From JAFGSG01 sp964626055 (lineage in GTDB: Bacteria; Spirochaetota; UBA4802; JAFGDQ01): a stretch of 64,000 nt of DNA. A program made the position numbers and the translations under genes. Positions 27,418 to 36,642 of the stretch are shown here, in pieces. Numbering within the stretch: position 1 is the stretch's first letter; every line of letters starts with the position of its first letter. The DNA is taken from positions 65,753 to 129,752 of the forward strand of contig CAZVDF010000002.1 in the NCBI GenBank assembly GCA_964626055.1, in the 5' to 3' direction. The notes under the pieces are model-generated. The model was not told where the DNA came from, did no database searches, and saw only the letters and a program-made list of their open reading frames with translations.

Positions 27418-29385
27418 TTACGCGAATACAGTTTTATTATTGTCATTTACTCTTTTTTGAACTCCGCCGGAACTTCCTTCCTGCTTTCTGATTTTAAAGC
27501 GATTGAGCATTCCAAGCAGATCCTTTGCCCTGCTGCTTATTTCCTCGGCTGCAGACGCGGTCTGCTCAACCAGGGCCGCGTTCTGCTGGGTCACTGAATC
27601 CAGTGATGTTACCGCATCGTTTATCTGTGCCATCCCCTGGCGCTGTTCTACGCTCGCAAGGCTCATATCGGCTATCATGGATGCAGATTGTTTTGCCGTA
27701 TCGGATATCTCCATTAATACTTGGCCTGTCTTGGTTACCATTGAAGTACCCCGTTCTATCTTTGAAATGGAATCTTTAATGATCTGCTCAATCTCCTTCG
27801 CGGCGCTGCCCGAACGCTGGGCAAGGTTACGCACTTCCCCGGCGACAACTGCAAAACCTCTCCCCTGCTCTCCGGCCCGTGCTGCTTCGACTGCGGCGTT
27901 AAGCGCGAGAAGATTGGTCTGGAAAGTAATCTCGCGGATGATTGTAAGCATATCCATAATCTTTTTACTCGATGCATTGATCTCATTTATGGCCGCAACT
28001 GCTTCTCCGGCAATATTATTTCCATTAATTGCCCTGTTGGCACCTTCGCTCGTAATGTCTTTAGCTTTCTGCGCATTTTCGACATTCATGGACAGTGATG
28101 CCAGCGACTCTTCCAGCGTGGATGCTATTTCCTCAAGGCTCGAAGACTGTTCGGTAGTCCGCTGTGAAAGATTCTGATTTCCCTGGTTTATGTCGTCTAC
28201 TTCCCGGGCAAGATTCTGCGCCGCCTGCATGATCTCTCCTATCATCTTTTCAAGATCGTCAAGGAACCTGTTAAAAGTAGCGGATAATATCCCGATCTCA
28301 TCGTGACTTGTAGAATCAAGACGCACAGTCAGATCGCCTTCTCCTTCGGAGATATCCTTCACGATTGTATTGAGCTGATTAAACCGTATGGTAATAATTT
28401 TTCTGACGGCAAAATAAAGAACGCATAAAATCAGAATGCTGCATATGAAAAATCCGGTAAATAGATAATTCCGTAAAACCATTCCCTCCGAAATCAGCTC
28501 GCGTTCCATCGCGCTTGAAGAAATGATCCAGTTCCATTCATCATAATAATTAAAAACCGCATATTTGGCCCCGGTTCCGTATTCATCCGACCATTGGTAT
28601 TTCACTTTGCCGTTATTATCCCTGAGCATGGTTTTGACAAATTCATTTCCGTCGTCATCCTTGAGATTTGAAAGATCAGTATTTTCCAGTTTACCGGATG
28701 GGTGGACGACAGCTTTTCCCTTTTCGGCGCTTTTATTGCCCTCAAGGACAAAAACATATCCCGTTTTTCCTACTTTTATTGACCGGATTTTATTTTTTAA
28801 ATTTTTAATGCCTTCCGTAAAATCCAGTCCTATGAAATATATTCCGGCTACCCTGTCTCCTATCCTGATAGGTTCATAATGGGTCATATAATTTCGCCCG
28901 AAAAGGACAGCCGGGCCTGTATAACTTTCGCCTGAAAGAACTTTTTTGTAACCGGGGTGATTCCTGTCCAGTAGCGTGCCAACCGCTCTGGTGCCGTCCT
29001 GCTTTCTTAAAGATGTATGCTCCCGCTTAAAATCATCCCCCTGCCTTATAAAAAGCGTGCCGACGGCTCCGGTAATATCAGTAAAGCGGTCTATACTCTC
29101 CTGGGAAATATTCTGACCTTTTCTTCCGACATTTCCATAATTAATAAGCACTTTTGCCAGAGAAACGGAATGCTCTTTAAGCTTAAGATTGTATGCATCA
29201 ACCATATCAATTATGCGTTTATTCAATTCAGCCATATCCTGCGTACTCTGCTCCGTAAACCTGCTTTTAATCAGTTGCCCAGCTACCAGAGCAAGAATTA
29301 AAAGCACGACAATAATGGCCGCAGCCTGAGCTGCTATAAGTTTGCTGCCAAGCATCAGTTTATTGTTTTTGAAAAAATTGAACAT
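27418..29385 (-). CDS. Methyl-accepting chemotaxis protein with Cache sensor
   Basis: 655 residues from the ATG at 29385, where GGAG lies 9 bases upstream; a longer frame to 29451 passes through repeat sequence. Membrane helix (~17-40), periplasmic Cache_3/Cache_2-like domain (~45-310, with YVFVLEGN and YDEWNWIISSS), second membrane helix (~312-335), HAMP (~338-390), then the signalling domain with the hairpin tip LLALNAAVEAARAGEQGRGF and paired methylation helices. It would bind a small extracellular ligand, often an organic acid, and control CheA. The C-terminus lacks a CheR-tethering pentapeptide. No che genes are in the window apart from a possible CheW-like domain at 37069. Confidence 0.95.
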   Translation of the reverse strand: MFNFFKNNKLMLGSKLIAAQAAAIIVVLLILALVAGQLIKSRFTEQSTQDMAELNKRIIDMVDAYNLKLKEHSVSLAKVLINYGNVGRKGQNISQESIDRFTDITGAVGTLFIRQGDDFKREHTSLRKQDGTRAVGTLLDRNHPGYKKVLSGESYTGPAVLFGRNYMTHYEPIRIGDRVAGIYFIGLDFTEGIKNLKNKIRSIKVGKTGYVFVLEGNKSAEKGKAVVHPSGKLENTDLSNLKDDDGNEFVKTMLRDNNGKVKYQWSDEYGTGAKYAVFNYYDEWNWIISSSAMERELISEGMVLRNYLFTGFFICSILILCVLYFAVRKIITIRFNQLNTIVKDISEGEGDLTVRLDSTSHDEIGILSATFNRFLDDLEKMIGEIMQAAQNLAREVDDINQGNQNLSQRTTEQSSSLEEIASTLEESLASLSMNVENAQKAKDITSEGANRAINGNNIAGEAVAAINEINASSKKIMDMLTIIREITFQTNLLALNAAVEAARAGEQGRGFAVVAGEVRNLAQRSGSAAKEIEQIIKDSISKIERGTSMVTKTGQVLMEISDTAKQSASMIADMSLASVEQRQGMAQINDAVTSLDSVTQQNAALVEQTASAAEEISSRAKDLLGMLNRFKIRKQEGSSGGVQKRVNDNNKTVFA

Positions 29386-29776
29386 GGCAATTCTCTCCGA
29401 AAAATATTTTATATTTATATCGATTTGCTTCGCAAATCTTTTATTTTTCATACCTGAAGCGAGCTTCAGGAAATCACTTGCCGGCGATAATTATTGTCTG
29501 TAATCCGGCACGAAACACTGTATCCGTTTTGAAAAGCGGACGGCCGGGGCAGGATTATATTATACCATTTGTAAAAATATTTTTAAAGAAAAATTTTTAA
29601 TGGCTCAATTATCTTTTAAATGGAGAATTTCAGTGAATATAAACCCGGAAACGCAATAAAATCCGAATTTTTTTAAAAATTAATTTCTAACTGTTGACTT
29701 TTTTTCTTTGATTTAATTAAATAAACAAAATGAGCAAGTTTAGCGATAAACTTTATCCCTGAAGGACTTGATTTTC
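29386..29776. other. Divergent intergenic region with two hairpins
   Basis: No gene was found. It contains the two-hairpin repeat fragment at 29418-29470 and otherwise AT-rich DNA that must carry promoters for the MCP and the PP-loop gene. Confidence 0.5.
29418..29470. repeat. Partial copy of the 80 bp three-way-junction repeat (family B)
   Basis: TATCGATTTGCTTCGCAAATC (29418-29438) matches the first arm of the family-B units at 42629 and 44548. It is followed, after a T-rich linker, by a different but perfect 8 bp hairpin CCTGAAGC-GA-GCTTCAGG (29453-29470) in the position of the second arm. The outer closing stem is not evident. Confidence 0.5.
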
Positions 29777-31219
29777 ATGGCAAAGATCCGCAGATTTCAA
29801 AAAATATTTAATGTACAAGATGACATATTAAATATAAAATATAGCGTATCGAAAAAGGGATTCAGGATTAAAATCGACAACAACAGTTACTCCATAAAAT
29901 ATCCTCCGGCCATCTGGGATTCTTTCCCCAATAAAGTAAAAAAATCCATTATTGAAAATTTTGTTTTTTTATCCACCTTTACACTGCCCGTAATATTAAA
30001 TAAACGAAAAACTTATTTTGACATGACATCTCCTCTTCTTGCTTCATTTTTCGTCAAACCGATCCTTTACTATATACCGTCGTGCGCCGATGAAAATAAC
30101 CGCGATACATTTTCTTTGTTCACCAGATTTATGAATGCGAGCTATGATTTCAGGTCGTATAATATAAAGCGTTACGATTATTATCCGAAGGTATACAATC
30201 GTTCGACGCATTTATTCACCTTCGGGAAAGACAGCCTTTTGGGTTTCGCGATCGCGGAAGAGATAGGTTTAAATCCGGTTTTATTGTACATTGAGGAGCC
30301 GGATGCGCCGTACATTGACAACCGGACGGGAAGGAAAGAAAGGTCGTATGAGAAAAAACACAAGGACAGTCTGATTAAAAAATTTACCGAGGAGTTCAAA
30401 AAGCCTATTTTAAAAATAAATCACGAATTAAGCCTTATCAGAAATCCCTACCACTTCGGAATTGAAGAACCCGATCTTCCGTACGGTTCACAACTCACCG
30501 AATACGCTCTTTTAACCATACCATTCAATCACTATTATAAAACCAAATATATCGTATACGGCAATGAGGCCAGCTGTTCCAAGACATATCTCAATAAGGA
30601 CGGCCTTGAGACCAATCCGGTTTTCGACCAGTCCAGTGAATGGGTGGTGGAAATAAGCAAGATGCTTAAATTAATAACCAACAATATCTCCGCAGTGTCT
30701 TTAATAGAGCCGATCCATGATATTGCCATTATCCGTATCCTTCACAAACGCTACCCGCAATACGCGAAATACCAGATGTCGTGTCTTGCGAACTCCCATA
30801 AGGCCAGATATTCTCGCTGGTGCCATGAATGTTCAAAATGCGCCCGCATATATGCTTTACTTGCTGCCAATAATATCGATCCCGCGATTGTCGGCTATAA
30901 AGAAAATATGTTCAAAAAAAACAAAATGCATCTCTATTCCTTATTCGGTACGGGCAGCGACAATACACTTGCTTATGATATGGCCGGGGTCGGAAGAGAT
31001 GAAATGCTTCTTGCTTTTTACCTGGCTTATAAAAACGGGGCAAAGGGTTATCTTATTAATTTATTCAAGAAAAAATTTCTCAGGGAAGCGGAAAGCAAAA
31101 AAGAAGCCTTATACCGGGAATTCTTCGGGATTCACGATTCATTAACAATCCCAAAGTTCCTTCATAATAAAGTTTTAAATATTTACAGAGAAGAGCTGGA
31201 AAATCTTGAATTGCCTTAG
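29777..31219 (+). CDS. PP-loop-like ATPase with Cys cluster, function unknown
   Basis: 480 residues from the ATG at 29777 (AGGA 10 bases upstream; a TTG at 29768 is too close to it). The N-terminal ~140 residues are a mixed domain of unknown kind. LFTFGKDSLLGFAIAEEIGL at ~147-166 resembles the SGGKDS PP-loop of ATP-pyrophosphatase enzymes, which activate substrates by adenylation. C349, C352 and C355 in WCHECSKCARIYALLA look like a metal-binding or catalytic cluster, with C336 nearby. EEPDAPYIDNRTGRK and EEPDLPYGSQL repeat an EEPD-x-PY pattern at ~173 and ~230. No signal peptide. I do not know the family. A carboxylate-adenylating enzyme (the MurL-type glutamate epimerase is one candidate) or a tRNA/nucleotide-modifying enzyme are guesses. 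It converges on hisA. Confidence 0.8.
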   Translation: MAKIRRFQKIFNVQDDILNIKYSVSKKGFRIKIDNNSYSIKYPPAIWDSFPNKVKKSIIENFVFLSTFTLPVILNKRKTYFDMTSPLLASFFVKPILYYIPSCADENNRDTFSLFTRFMNASYDFRSYNIKRYDYYPKVYNRSTHLFTFGKDSLLGFAIAEEIGLNPVLLYIEEPDAPYIDNRTGRKERSYEKKHKDSLIKKFTEEFKKPILKINHELSLIRNPYHFGIEEPDLPYGSQLTEYALLTIPFNHYYKTKYIVYGNEASCSKTYLNKDGLETNPVFDQSSEWVVEISKMLKLITNNISAVSLIEPIHDIAIIRILHKRYPQYAKYQMSCLANSHKARYSRWCHECSKCARIYALLAANNIDPAIVGYKENMFKKNKMHLYSLFGTGSDNTLAYDMAGVGRDEMLLAFYLAYKNGAKGYLINLFKKKFLREAESKKEALYREFFGIHDSLTIPKFLHNKVLNIYREELENLELP

Positions 31220-31261
31220 GATACCATTGCTTTAATACCCATTAATATCGATCTTCTTGAT

Positions 31262-31306
31262 TTATTGTACGTCGGTAGCGGGAGCTTGCCCCGTAAAATT
31301 TTATTT
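31262..31306 (-). repeat. Diverged copy of the triple-hairpin repeat (family A)
   Basis: Read on the minus strand, AATAAAATT followed by a GGGGCAAGCTCCCG hairpin and CTACCGACGTAC matches the start of the family-A units at 42556 and 42707. It begins on the stop codon of hisA, just as the 42556 copy abuts the fumarase beta stop codon. Confidence 0.55.
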
Positions 31307-32020
31307 CATCATTGCGATAGCTTTTTTAAGATCAATCGTTTTCTCATAGACAGCTTTGCCTGTGATGCAGCCTTTTAATCCGAGCGGCTCGTATCGCTTA
31401 AGCTTAACGATGTCGTCATAATTCGATACCCCGCCGGAAGCAATCAATGAGACTCCTTTGGCCTTGTTAAGTACGTTTTCAATAGAAGCAAAGTTCGGGC
31501 CCGACAGCATACCGTCAGTGGAAATATCCGTGTAAATCACTTCTTTAATGCCGGCTTCCAACAATCCATTAATAAATTCCACCGAGGATACGTGCGATAC
31601 ATTTTTCCATCCGTGCGTCGCTATCATGGAATCCTTTGCATCAATACCTGCAATAATATATCCTGCGTATTTTTTAATAAAGTCTTTGAAGGATTCTTCA
31701 AGGACAACGGTGCCTAATATAATTCTATTAATACCGGCGGAAATATATTCCCCTGCTGATTCAATCGTTCTTATGCCGCCGCCGATCTCAATAGGAATTT
31801 TTACAGAACGGGCAATTTTTTTCACTATATCCTTATTAACAGGGTATCCCCTGAAAGCCCCGTCAAGATCTACGACGTGTATCAACTCGGCGCCCTGCTC
31901 TTCAAAAGATTTCGCGACGGATGCCGGGTCATTGAAGTATACTGTCTCCCTGTCGGGGTCGCCCTGCAGGAGCCTGACGCAGTTCCCGTCTTTTATATCT
32001 ATAGCTGGTATTATGAGCAT
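31301..32020 (-). CDS. hisA: Phosphoribosylformimino-AICAR ribotide isomerase
   Basis: 239 residues, a complete TIM barrel. It converts ProFAR to PRFAR in histidine synthesis. IPAIDIKDGNCVRLLQG opens with the catalytic Asp, GGGIRTIESA and TDISTDGMLSGPN (second catalytic Asp) follow, and IASGGVSNYDDI closes the phosphate site. It overlaps hisH by 10 bases, so translation is coupled. hisF and hisI do not follow here. Confidence 0.97.
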   Translation of the reverse strand: MLIIPAIDIKDGNCVRLLQGDPDRETVYFNDPASVAKSFEEQGAELIHVVDLDGAFRGYPVNKDIVKKIARSVKIPIEIGGGIRTIESAGEYISAGINRIILGTVVLEESFKDFIKKYAGYIIAGIDAKDSMIATHGWKNVSHVSSVEFINGLLEAGIKEVIYTDISTDGMLSGPNFASIENVLNKAKGVSLIASGGVSNYDDIVKLKRYEPLGLKGCITGKAVYEKTIDLKKAIAMMK

Positions 32021-32622
32021 GAATGCCTCACAAAATTTTCAACTATTTTCAATCCGACCTTATGGCTTTTTTCGGGATGGAACTGCGTCGCAATAATATT
32101 ATCTTTCCCCACGATGCACGGAAATGTCACGCCGTAATCGACTTCCCCGAGAGACCAGCTGTGATCGTCTATTTCCGGATAATATGAATGGATAAAGTAG
32201 AAAAATGAATGGGATTCGATACCTTCAAGAAATTTTGAATTTCCTTTCAGCTCCACATTGTTCCATCCCATATGAGGCACTTTCAGTTCCGGCGAATTGA
32301 ATTTTTTTACATGGCCTTTTATAATGCCAAGTCCGTCATGGAAACCGAATTCGTCGCTGGATGAAAAAAGGAGCTGGAAACCAAGGCATATGCCGAAAAA
32401 ATATCCCCCATGCGCAATGAAATCTACGAGAGGTTTCACCCAGCCCATCTGTCTGAGATGCTCCATCGCGGTTCCGAAAGCCCCATCGCCCGGCATCACC
32501 AGAGCCCTGGAAGTGCTGATGGATCCGGGATCGCCGGAAATCCTAACATCGCCGGTATATTTTTCGATTGCCTTTACAACCGAGCGCAGATTGCCCATTC
32601 CGTAATCAATCACCGTTATCAT
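32011..32622 (-). CDS. hisH: Imidazole glycerol phosphate synthase, glutaminase subunit
   Basis: 203 residues. Class I glutamine amidotransferase: the nucleophile elbow GICLGFQLLF with the catalytic Cys at about residue 79, VPHMGWNNV, and the C-terminal QFHPEKS carrying the catalytic His and Glu. It supplies ammonia to HisF. It overlaps hisB by 17 bases and hisA by 10. Its partner hisF is not in this window. Confidence 0.97.
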   Translation of the reverse strand: MITVIDYGMGNLRSVVKAIEKYTGDVRISGDPGSISTSRALVMPGDGAFGTAMEHLRQMGWVKPLVDFIAHGGYFFGICLGFQLLFSSSDEFGFHDGLGIIKGHVKKFNSPELKVPHMGWNNVELKGNSKFLEGIESHSFFYFIHSYYPEIDDHSWSLGEVDYGVTFPCIVGKDNIIATQFHPEKSHKVGLKIVENFVRHSCS

Positions 32623-33211
32623 ACAATGAACCTTTTGTGGACTGGATGTTGCCTTTCAGGAACTCGTCTATTTTTGCGGCTTTGTAGAGCGCGACGCCCA
32701 GTGCCTTAAACAGAGCTTCCTGAACGTGATGATTGTTGTCGCCGTATATAACGGAGATGTGCAGGTTTACCTGCGCATTTGCAGCGAATGCGCGTAAAAA
32801 CTCAATTGTGAGCTCTGCATCGTAATCCCCAATGAATCCTGCGAGCCTTTTTCCCGTGTACTTGAAAAATGCTCTTCCGGAAAGATCCACTACAGCTTTT
32901 GCAAGCGAATCGTCCATTGGGACGCTTGCATCTCCGAATCTCGCTACGCCGGTAAGGTCCCCGAGAGCTTTTTTATAGGCTTTACCGAGGCAAATGCCCA
33001 CGTCCTCTACAGTATGATGCGCATCTACCTCGTAATCTCCCCTGCACTGGAGTTCGAGAGAGAAACGCCCGTGCTTGGACATAGAACTCAGCATATGATC
33101 AAAGAATCCTATGCCGGATTTTATCTCCCATTTTTCGGTGCTTTCAAGCATCAACTTCAAGTTTATATCCGTCTCTGAAGTCTTTCTTTTTATCTCCGCT
33201 TTTCTTGTCAT
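32606..33211 (-). CDS. hisB: Imidazoleglycerol-phosphate dehydratase
   Basis: 201 residues from the ATG at 33211 (AGGA 6 bases upstream); an extension to 33235 is unsupported. It dehydrates IGP to imidazole acetol phosphate. The metal-binding motifs GFFDHMLSSMSKHG, DAHHTVEDVGI, GDNNHHVQEALFKA are all present. It is the stand-alone monofunctional form without the phosphatase domain. It is first in the hisB-hisH-hisA operon. The gap before it shows no obvious leader peptide or T-box. Confidence 0.97.
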   Translation of the reverse strand: MTRKAEIKRKTSETDINLKLMLESTEKWEIKSGIGFFDHMLSSMSKHGRFSLELQCRGDYEVDAHHTVEDVGICLGKAYKKALGDLTGVARFGDASVPMDDSLAKAVVDLSGRAFFKYTGKRLAGFIGDYDAELTIEFLRAFAANAQVNLHISVIYGDNNHHVQEALFKALGVALYKAAKIDEFLKGNIQSTKGSLYDNGD

Positions 33212-33332
33212 ATATTTTCCTGATGATCCGTTCAAGTTAACTTACTTATCCTGAATGAAGCCCTGCTTGCGGTCGTTTAATTTAATATACTAGATTATCG
33301 GTTTATTGTTACCTGAAATAAAATTGTAATAA

Positions 33333-35720
33333 TCAATACCTGAACTCAAATCCTGAAATAATCTCTCTCTTACCGAATGATTTATAAAAATAAGGCCAGA
33401 CAGCGTCAACTTTAAAAATAAAATGATCCTGGAACAGAAATCTCAGTCCGGATCCGGCCCCGGACTTTAAATCATCAAATTTCCCCGTACGGGAATCAAT
33501 CATATTGTAATCAGTATCCCATGCAGAGCCGAAATCAGCGAACAGAGCAATGCTAATATCATTTAATTTTATTTCTGCAGGCCATCTGAAAGTCAGCCTG
33601 TCAAGAACCACGAATCTGATCTCGGTATTTGCAATAAAAGCGTTTCTTCCGCTGTATGCGAGGAATTCATGTCCCCTGACTGAATTAAATCCCCCGATAT
33701 AATAATTAAATAATTCGCCGTTACTCCCCAAAATCTTGCCGCCGGAACCTTTGAGAGTTAAAAAAAAGATATCATTATAATTAAATAACTTTATTAAATT
33801 GAATCCCAATACGCTCAAAAAAAGGTCCCGTTCGCTGGTATCTATCCCTTCGCTTAAATATATCTCCCCCCTTGTACCGTTTACAGCCCAGGGTTTATTG
33901 TAAACCAGGCTGTCATAGGCGAGCCTCAGCGATAACTCTTTTGAATAAATATTTTTTTTGTAATAATTATCACCGGAATTGACATTTTTATAAATGCTTG
34001 AACTATAATTCAGCTTTAAGAACGATTTATCGGTAAATGAAAAATTAAAATAAGCGTTCACACCGGAATTTTCGGACATGATATTATCAGCATAAAAAGC
34101 GAGTCCGCTGCCAGTTCCTTCCATATACCCGGAATTAAATCCGGTTTCAAGGGGACCGGATTTATGAAAAATTTCAATACCAAAACCAATCCAGTATTTT
34201 ATAAATTCATAATTAAAATAATAGTTTAAATCATTATCTTTTTTGTTTCTGTGATACCGGAAATATTCGGAATCAAATTCCAGTTTGTGCGTTTTAAGAA
34301 AATCACTGGCCTTTATATTCAGAAAGCCGGTAAAATTTTCATCCCATGCTATTCCGCCGCCGGAAGTCGTAGAATTAAAACCAAGGGTGTCATTATAGTC
34401 GGATAAATAAGCATCTTTGATATCAAAATATGAAGCCGGATAATTAATGTTTTTATTTTCAGGGCGTAAAATTTCCTTATTTTTATCTGAAATAGACGTT
34501 TTTATTTTTGTTTTAAGATCGTACCTGAAAAGTCTGAATATATTCGATTCTATTTCATTTTTATCATTTTCATTCGAAATAAAAAAAATATTTCTGCCGT
34601 CCGCGGAAATCGCGGGATTTCTTTTTTCGAAGCGGTCGAGCGTTATACGGATCAAAACCTCATTCTGTATATTGTAAACATATACATCCGCCGAGCTATA
34701 GCTCTGGCCAATAAAGGCCAGCAGTTTTTCATCGGCGGAAATTACAGCTTCTCTCACTTCAATAAAGGGAAGTCCTATCTCCTTGATCGTATTTCCGGTT
34801 ACGCCGTTATAAAAAATAATTCCATTCGAAGATTTTCCAATCCACACTGGGATATTTGTTATTATATCCGGGCCTGCGTTTTCATTATGCTGCTTTAATA
34901 AATTATCCGAAATAATGTTCGTTTTATCGGTACCGGCAGCAACTCTTCGTTCCAGAAAATCGATCCATTCGGTGTTCAGTTCTTTTATTGTCTTCCCGGT
35001 GCTCTGCGATAGCGCATCAAATATATTATCATTATCTTTTATGTTGAGCATAAGTTCGCTTATTATGTCTTCGCCGAATGTCTTTTCGAGAAAGGAAAAA
35101 AACAACCGCCCGATCACCCCGGCCGGTTTCTCCCTGAGATTATCCAATGTTTTAATATTTATTTCTGATTGTAAATTGACTGAATCGAGAATCTTAATGC
35201 TTTCGGAATCAGTTTCCTCATGATACACGGACGAGAGATACTCTGCCATACCTTCGGTAATAAAAGAAGGAATCCCGGAAAATCCCATGTCTGCAAGTAT
35301 GTCCCATCCCGGCTCCGTGTTAAACAGAATATCATACTGGAACGAATGAACCATCATATGCGTCAATTCTCTTCTGAGCAAACGGTAAGAGCCGCGAAAA
35401 GACAGATCGATTCTAGCGGCGAGGCGCGAACTTTCGTCTCTCTTCCCTGCATTTATTATTATTGGGATTACGATTTGCAGTTCGTGTTTAAAGCGATTGG
35501 CTAAATAGACATAGCTTTCTTCCGCCGCTTTCGCGGTATATATTGCGAGATCATAAACTTCGCCGGAAAAATATACATCGAAATGAAGCGTATTAATTAC
35601 GCGCAGGTTACCTGATTTATGATCAGGGCCGGTCCCGGATAATCCGCCTGTTAAAATACACGGTATCAGGAACAGTGCCAGAATGTTTACATTAATGAAT
35701 AAAATCGAATTTTTTAGCAA
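33333..35720 (-). CDS. Fusion: degenerate metallopeptidase-like domain, propeller, Omp85-type barrel
   Basis: About 795 residues. A signal-like hydrophobic N-terminus is followed by a region resembling gluzincin peptidases: RELTH at ~117-121 where HExxH is expected, and ITEGMAEYL with the third-ligand Glu at ~156. Residues ~260-400 have repeats ISADEKLLAFI and ISADGRNIFFISN typical of TolB/PD40 propeller blades. The rest, ~430-795, is rich in aromatic beta-strands and ends FEFRY; GGFNSVRGHEF at ~677 and ALFADFGSAWD are hallmarks of the Omp85/BamA/TamA barrel. The protein should lie in the outer membrane. A TTG at 35720 right after the upstream stop is the likely start; another TTG lies at 35741. 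No HExxH means peptidase activity is doubtful. Confidence 0.8.
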   Translation of the reverse strand: MLKNSILFINVNILALFLIPCILTGGLSGTGPDHKSGNLRVINTLHFDVYFSGEVYDLAIYTAKAAEESYVYLANRFKHELQIVIPIIINAGKRDESSRLAARIDLSFRGSYRLLRRELTHMMVHSFQYDILFNTEPGWDILADMGFSGIPSFITEGMAEYLSSVYHEETDSESIKILDSVNLQSEINIKTLDNLREKPAGVIGRLFFSFLEKTFGEDIISELMLNIKDNDNIFDALSQSTGKTIKELNTEWIDFLERRVAAGTDKTNIISDNLLKQHNENAGPDIITNIPVWIGKSSNGIIFYNGVTGNTIKEIGLPFIEVREAVISADEKLLAFIGQSYSSADVYVYNIQNEVLIRITLDRFEKRNPAISADGRNIFFISNENDKNEIESNIFRLFRYDLKTKIKTSISDKNKEILRPENKNINYPASYFDIKDAYLSDYNDTLGFNSTTSGGGIAWDENFTGFLNIKASDFLKTHKLEFDSEYFRYHRNKKDNDLNYYFNYEFIKYWIGFGIEIFHKSGPLETGFNSGYMEGTGSGLAFYADNIMSENSGVNAYFNFSFTDKSFLKLNYSSSIYKNVNSGDNYYKKNIYSKELSLRLAYDSLVYNKPWAVNGTRGEIYLSEGIDTSERDLFLSVLGFNLIKLFNYNDIFFLTLKGSGGKILGSNGELFNYYIGGFNSVRGHEFLAYSGRNAFIANTEIRFVVLDRLTFRWPAEIKLNDISIALFADFGSAWDTDYNMIDSRTGKFDDLKSGAGSGLRFLFQDHFIFKVDAVWPYFYKSFGKREIISGFEFRY

Positions 35721-35721
35721 T

Positions 35722-36642
35722 CTATCTTCTATGCGTATCAAGAAATTTTAATTCTGCATAAAGAACTTCCATATGCGGAGCTCTTATCCCGGCCTTCCTG
35801 GCCGTTTTTAAAGGCTCGCCTAAAATCGCTTCAACTTCCATAGGCCTGTGTCCTTCGAAATCAAAGAGCATGGATGTTTTATAGGGCACCATTATTTTCG
35901 TTTTTTCGATCATACTCTTTATATCGTCGTCCGTAATAATAATATTCTCTGCGCCAGCAAGCGTTTTTACTTCCTTCATCAGTTCAACCGACAGGCTCAG
36001 TACATTCTCATCATCTATCATCTCTCTTGTATTTGCTTTCATCAGCAGAACGGACAATACATTGAAAGGCACATTCCACAAAAGTTTCTTCCATCTGAGC
36101 TCGCGTATAGACCCGCTTAGATTTATCTCCACACCAGCGGATTGGAACAGGCCGACCAGTTCATTTGCGATTTCTTTATCTTCATCCTTCAAATACCCGA
36201 TTTCAACTCTTCCGTAGGCAAGATGCTGAATATTTGCGGGGGACACGCGGTTTAAGCAGACAAACGCGGTAGCTCCCAGAACTTTCTGAAACGGGAAAAG
36301 CTCCTGTAATTTCTCATCCGCATTCAACCCGTTTTGAAGCAGCAATATTACAGTGCTGTCCTTCATAATCGGATTGAGAATTGTCTCATAATCTATGTTT
36401 TCGAGTGCTTTGGTACTGATTATGATAAGATCGGCCGGATTCATAGTTCCGGTCGATTCGTGGGTATCCGCGCGGATGGAGAAGTCTCCCCATACACTGT
36501 GAATATGCATCCTCTTTTTTTTTAACACAGATGCGCCCGTATGGGTCTGGAATTGAACAGGCAAGCCCGCTTTATTTAATTTAGCTCCGTAGAAAGAGCC
36601 TATTGCACCTGCGCCGATAACGGCAACACTATTGAATTTCAT
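35722..36642 (-). CDS. panE: 2-dehydropantoate 2-reductase family protein
   Basis: 306 residues from the ATG at 36642. The N-terminal NADPH-binding motif VAVIGAGAIGSFYGAKL, then STKALEN and LLQNGLNADEKL, and the C-terminal helical domain with KLLWNVPFNVLS (catalytic Lys) match ApbA/PanE. The enzyme makes pantoate for coenzyme A; related reductases act on other alpha-keto acids, so the symbol is provisional. The ribosome-binding site is weak. The frame continues upstream to 36726, but those residues are not conserved-looking. Its stop codon lies one base before the likely start of the Omp85 fusion gene. Confidence 0.85.
   Translation of the reverse strand: MKFNSVAVIGAGAIGSFYGAKLNKAGLPVQFQTHTGASVLKKKRMHIHSVWGDFSIRADTHESTGTMNPADLIIISTKALENIDYETILNPIMKDSTVILLLQNGLNADEKLQELFPFQKVLGATAFVCLNRVSPANIQHLAYGRVEIGYLKDEDKEIANELVGLFQSAGVEINLSGSIRELRWKKLLWNVPFNVLSVLLMKANTREMIDDENVLSLSVELMKEVKTLAGAENIIITDDDIKSMIEKTKIMVPYKTSMLFDFEGHRPMEVEAILGEPLKTARKAGIRAPHMEVLYAELKFLDTHRR

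Noticed and set aside
29422..29450. Plus-strand terminator (GATTTGC hairpin followed by T-rich run)
   Set aside because: No plus-strand gene lies upstream of it; it is better explained as part of a family-B repeat fragment.
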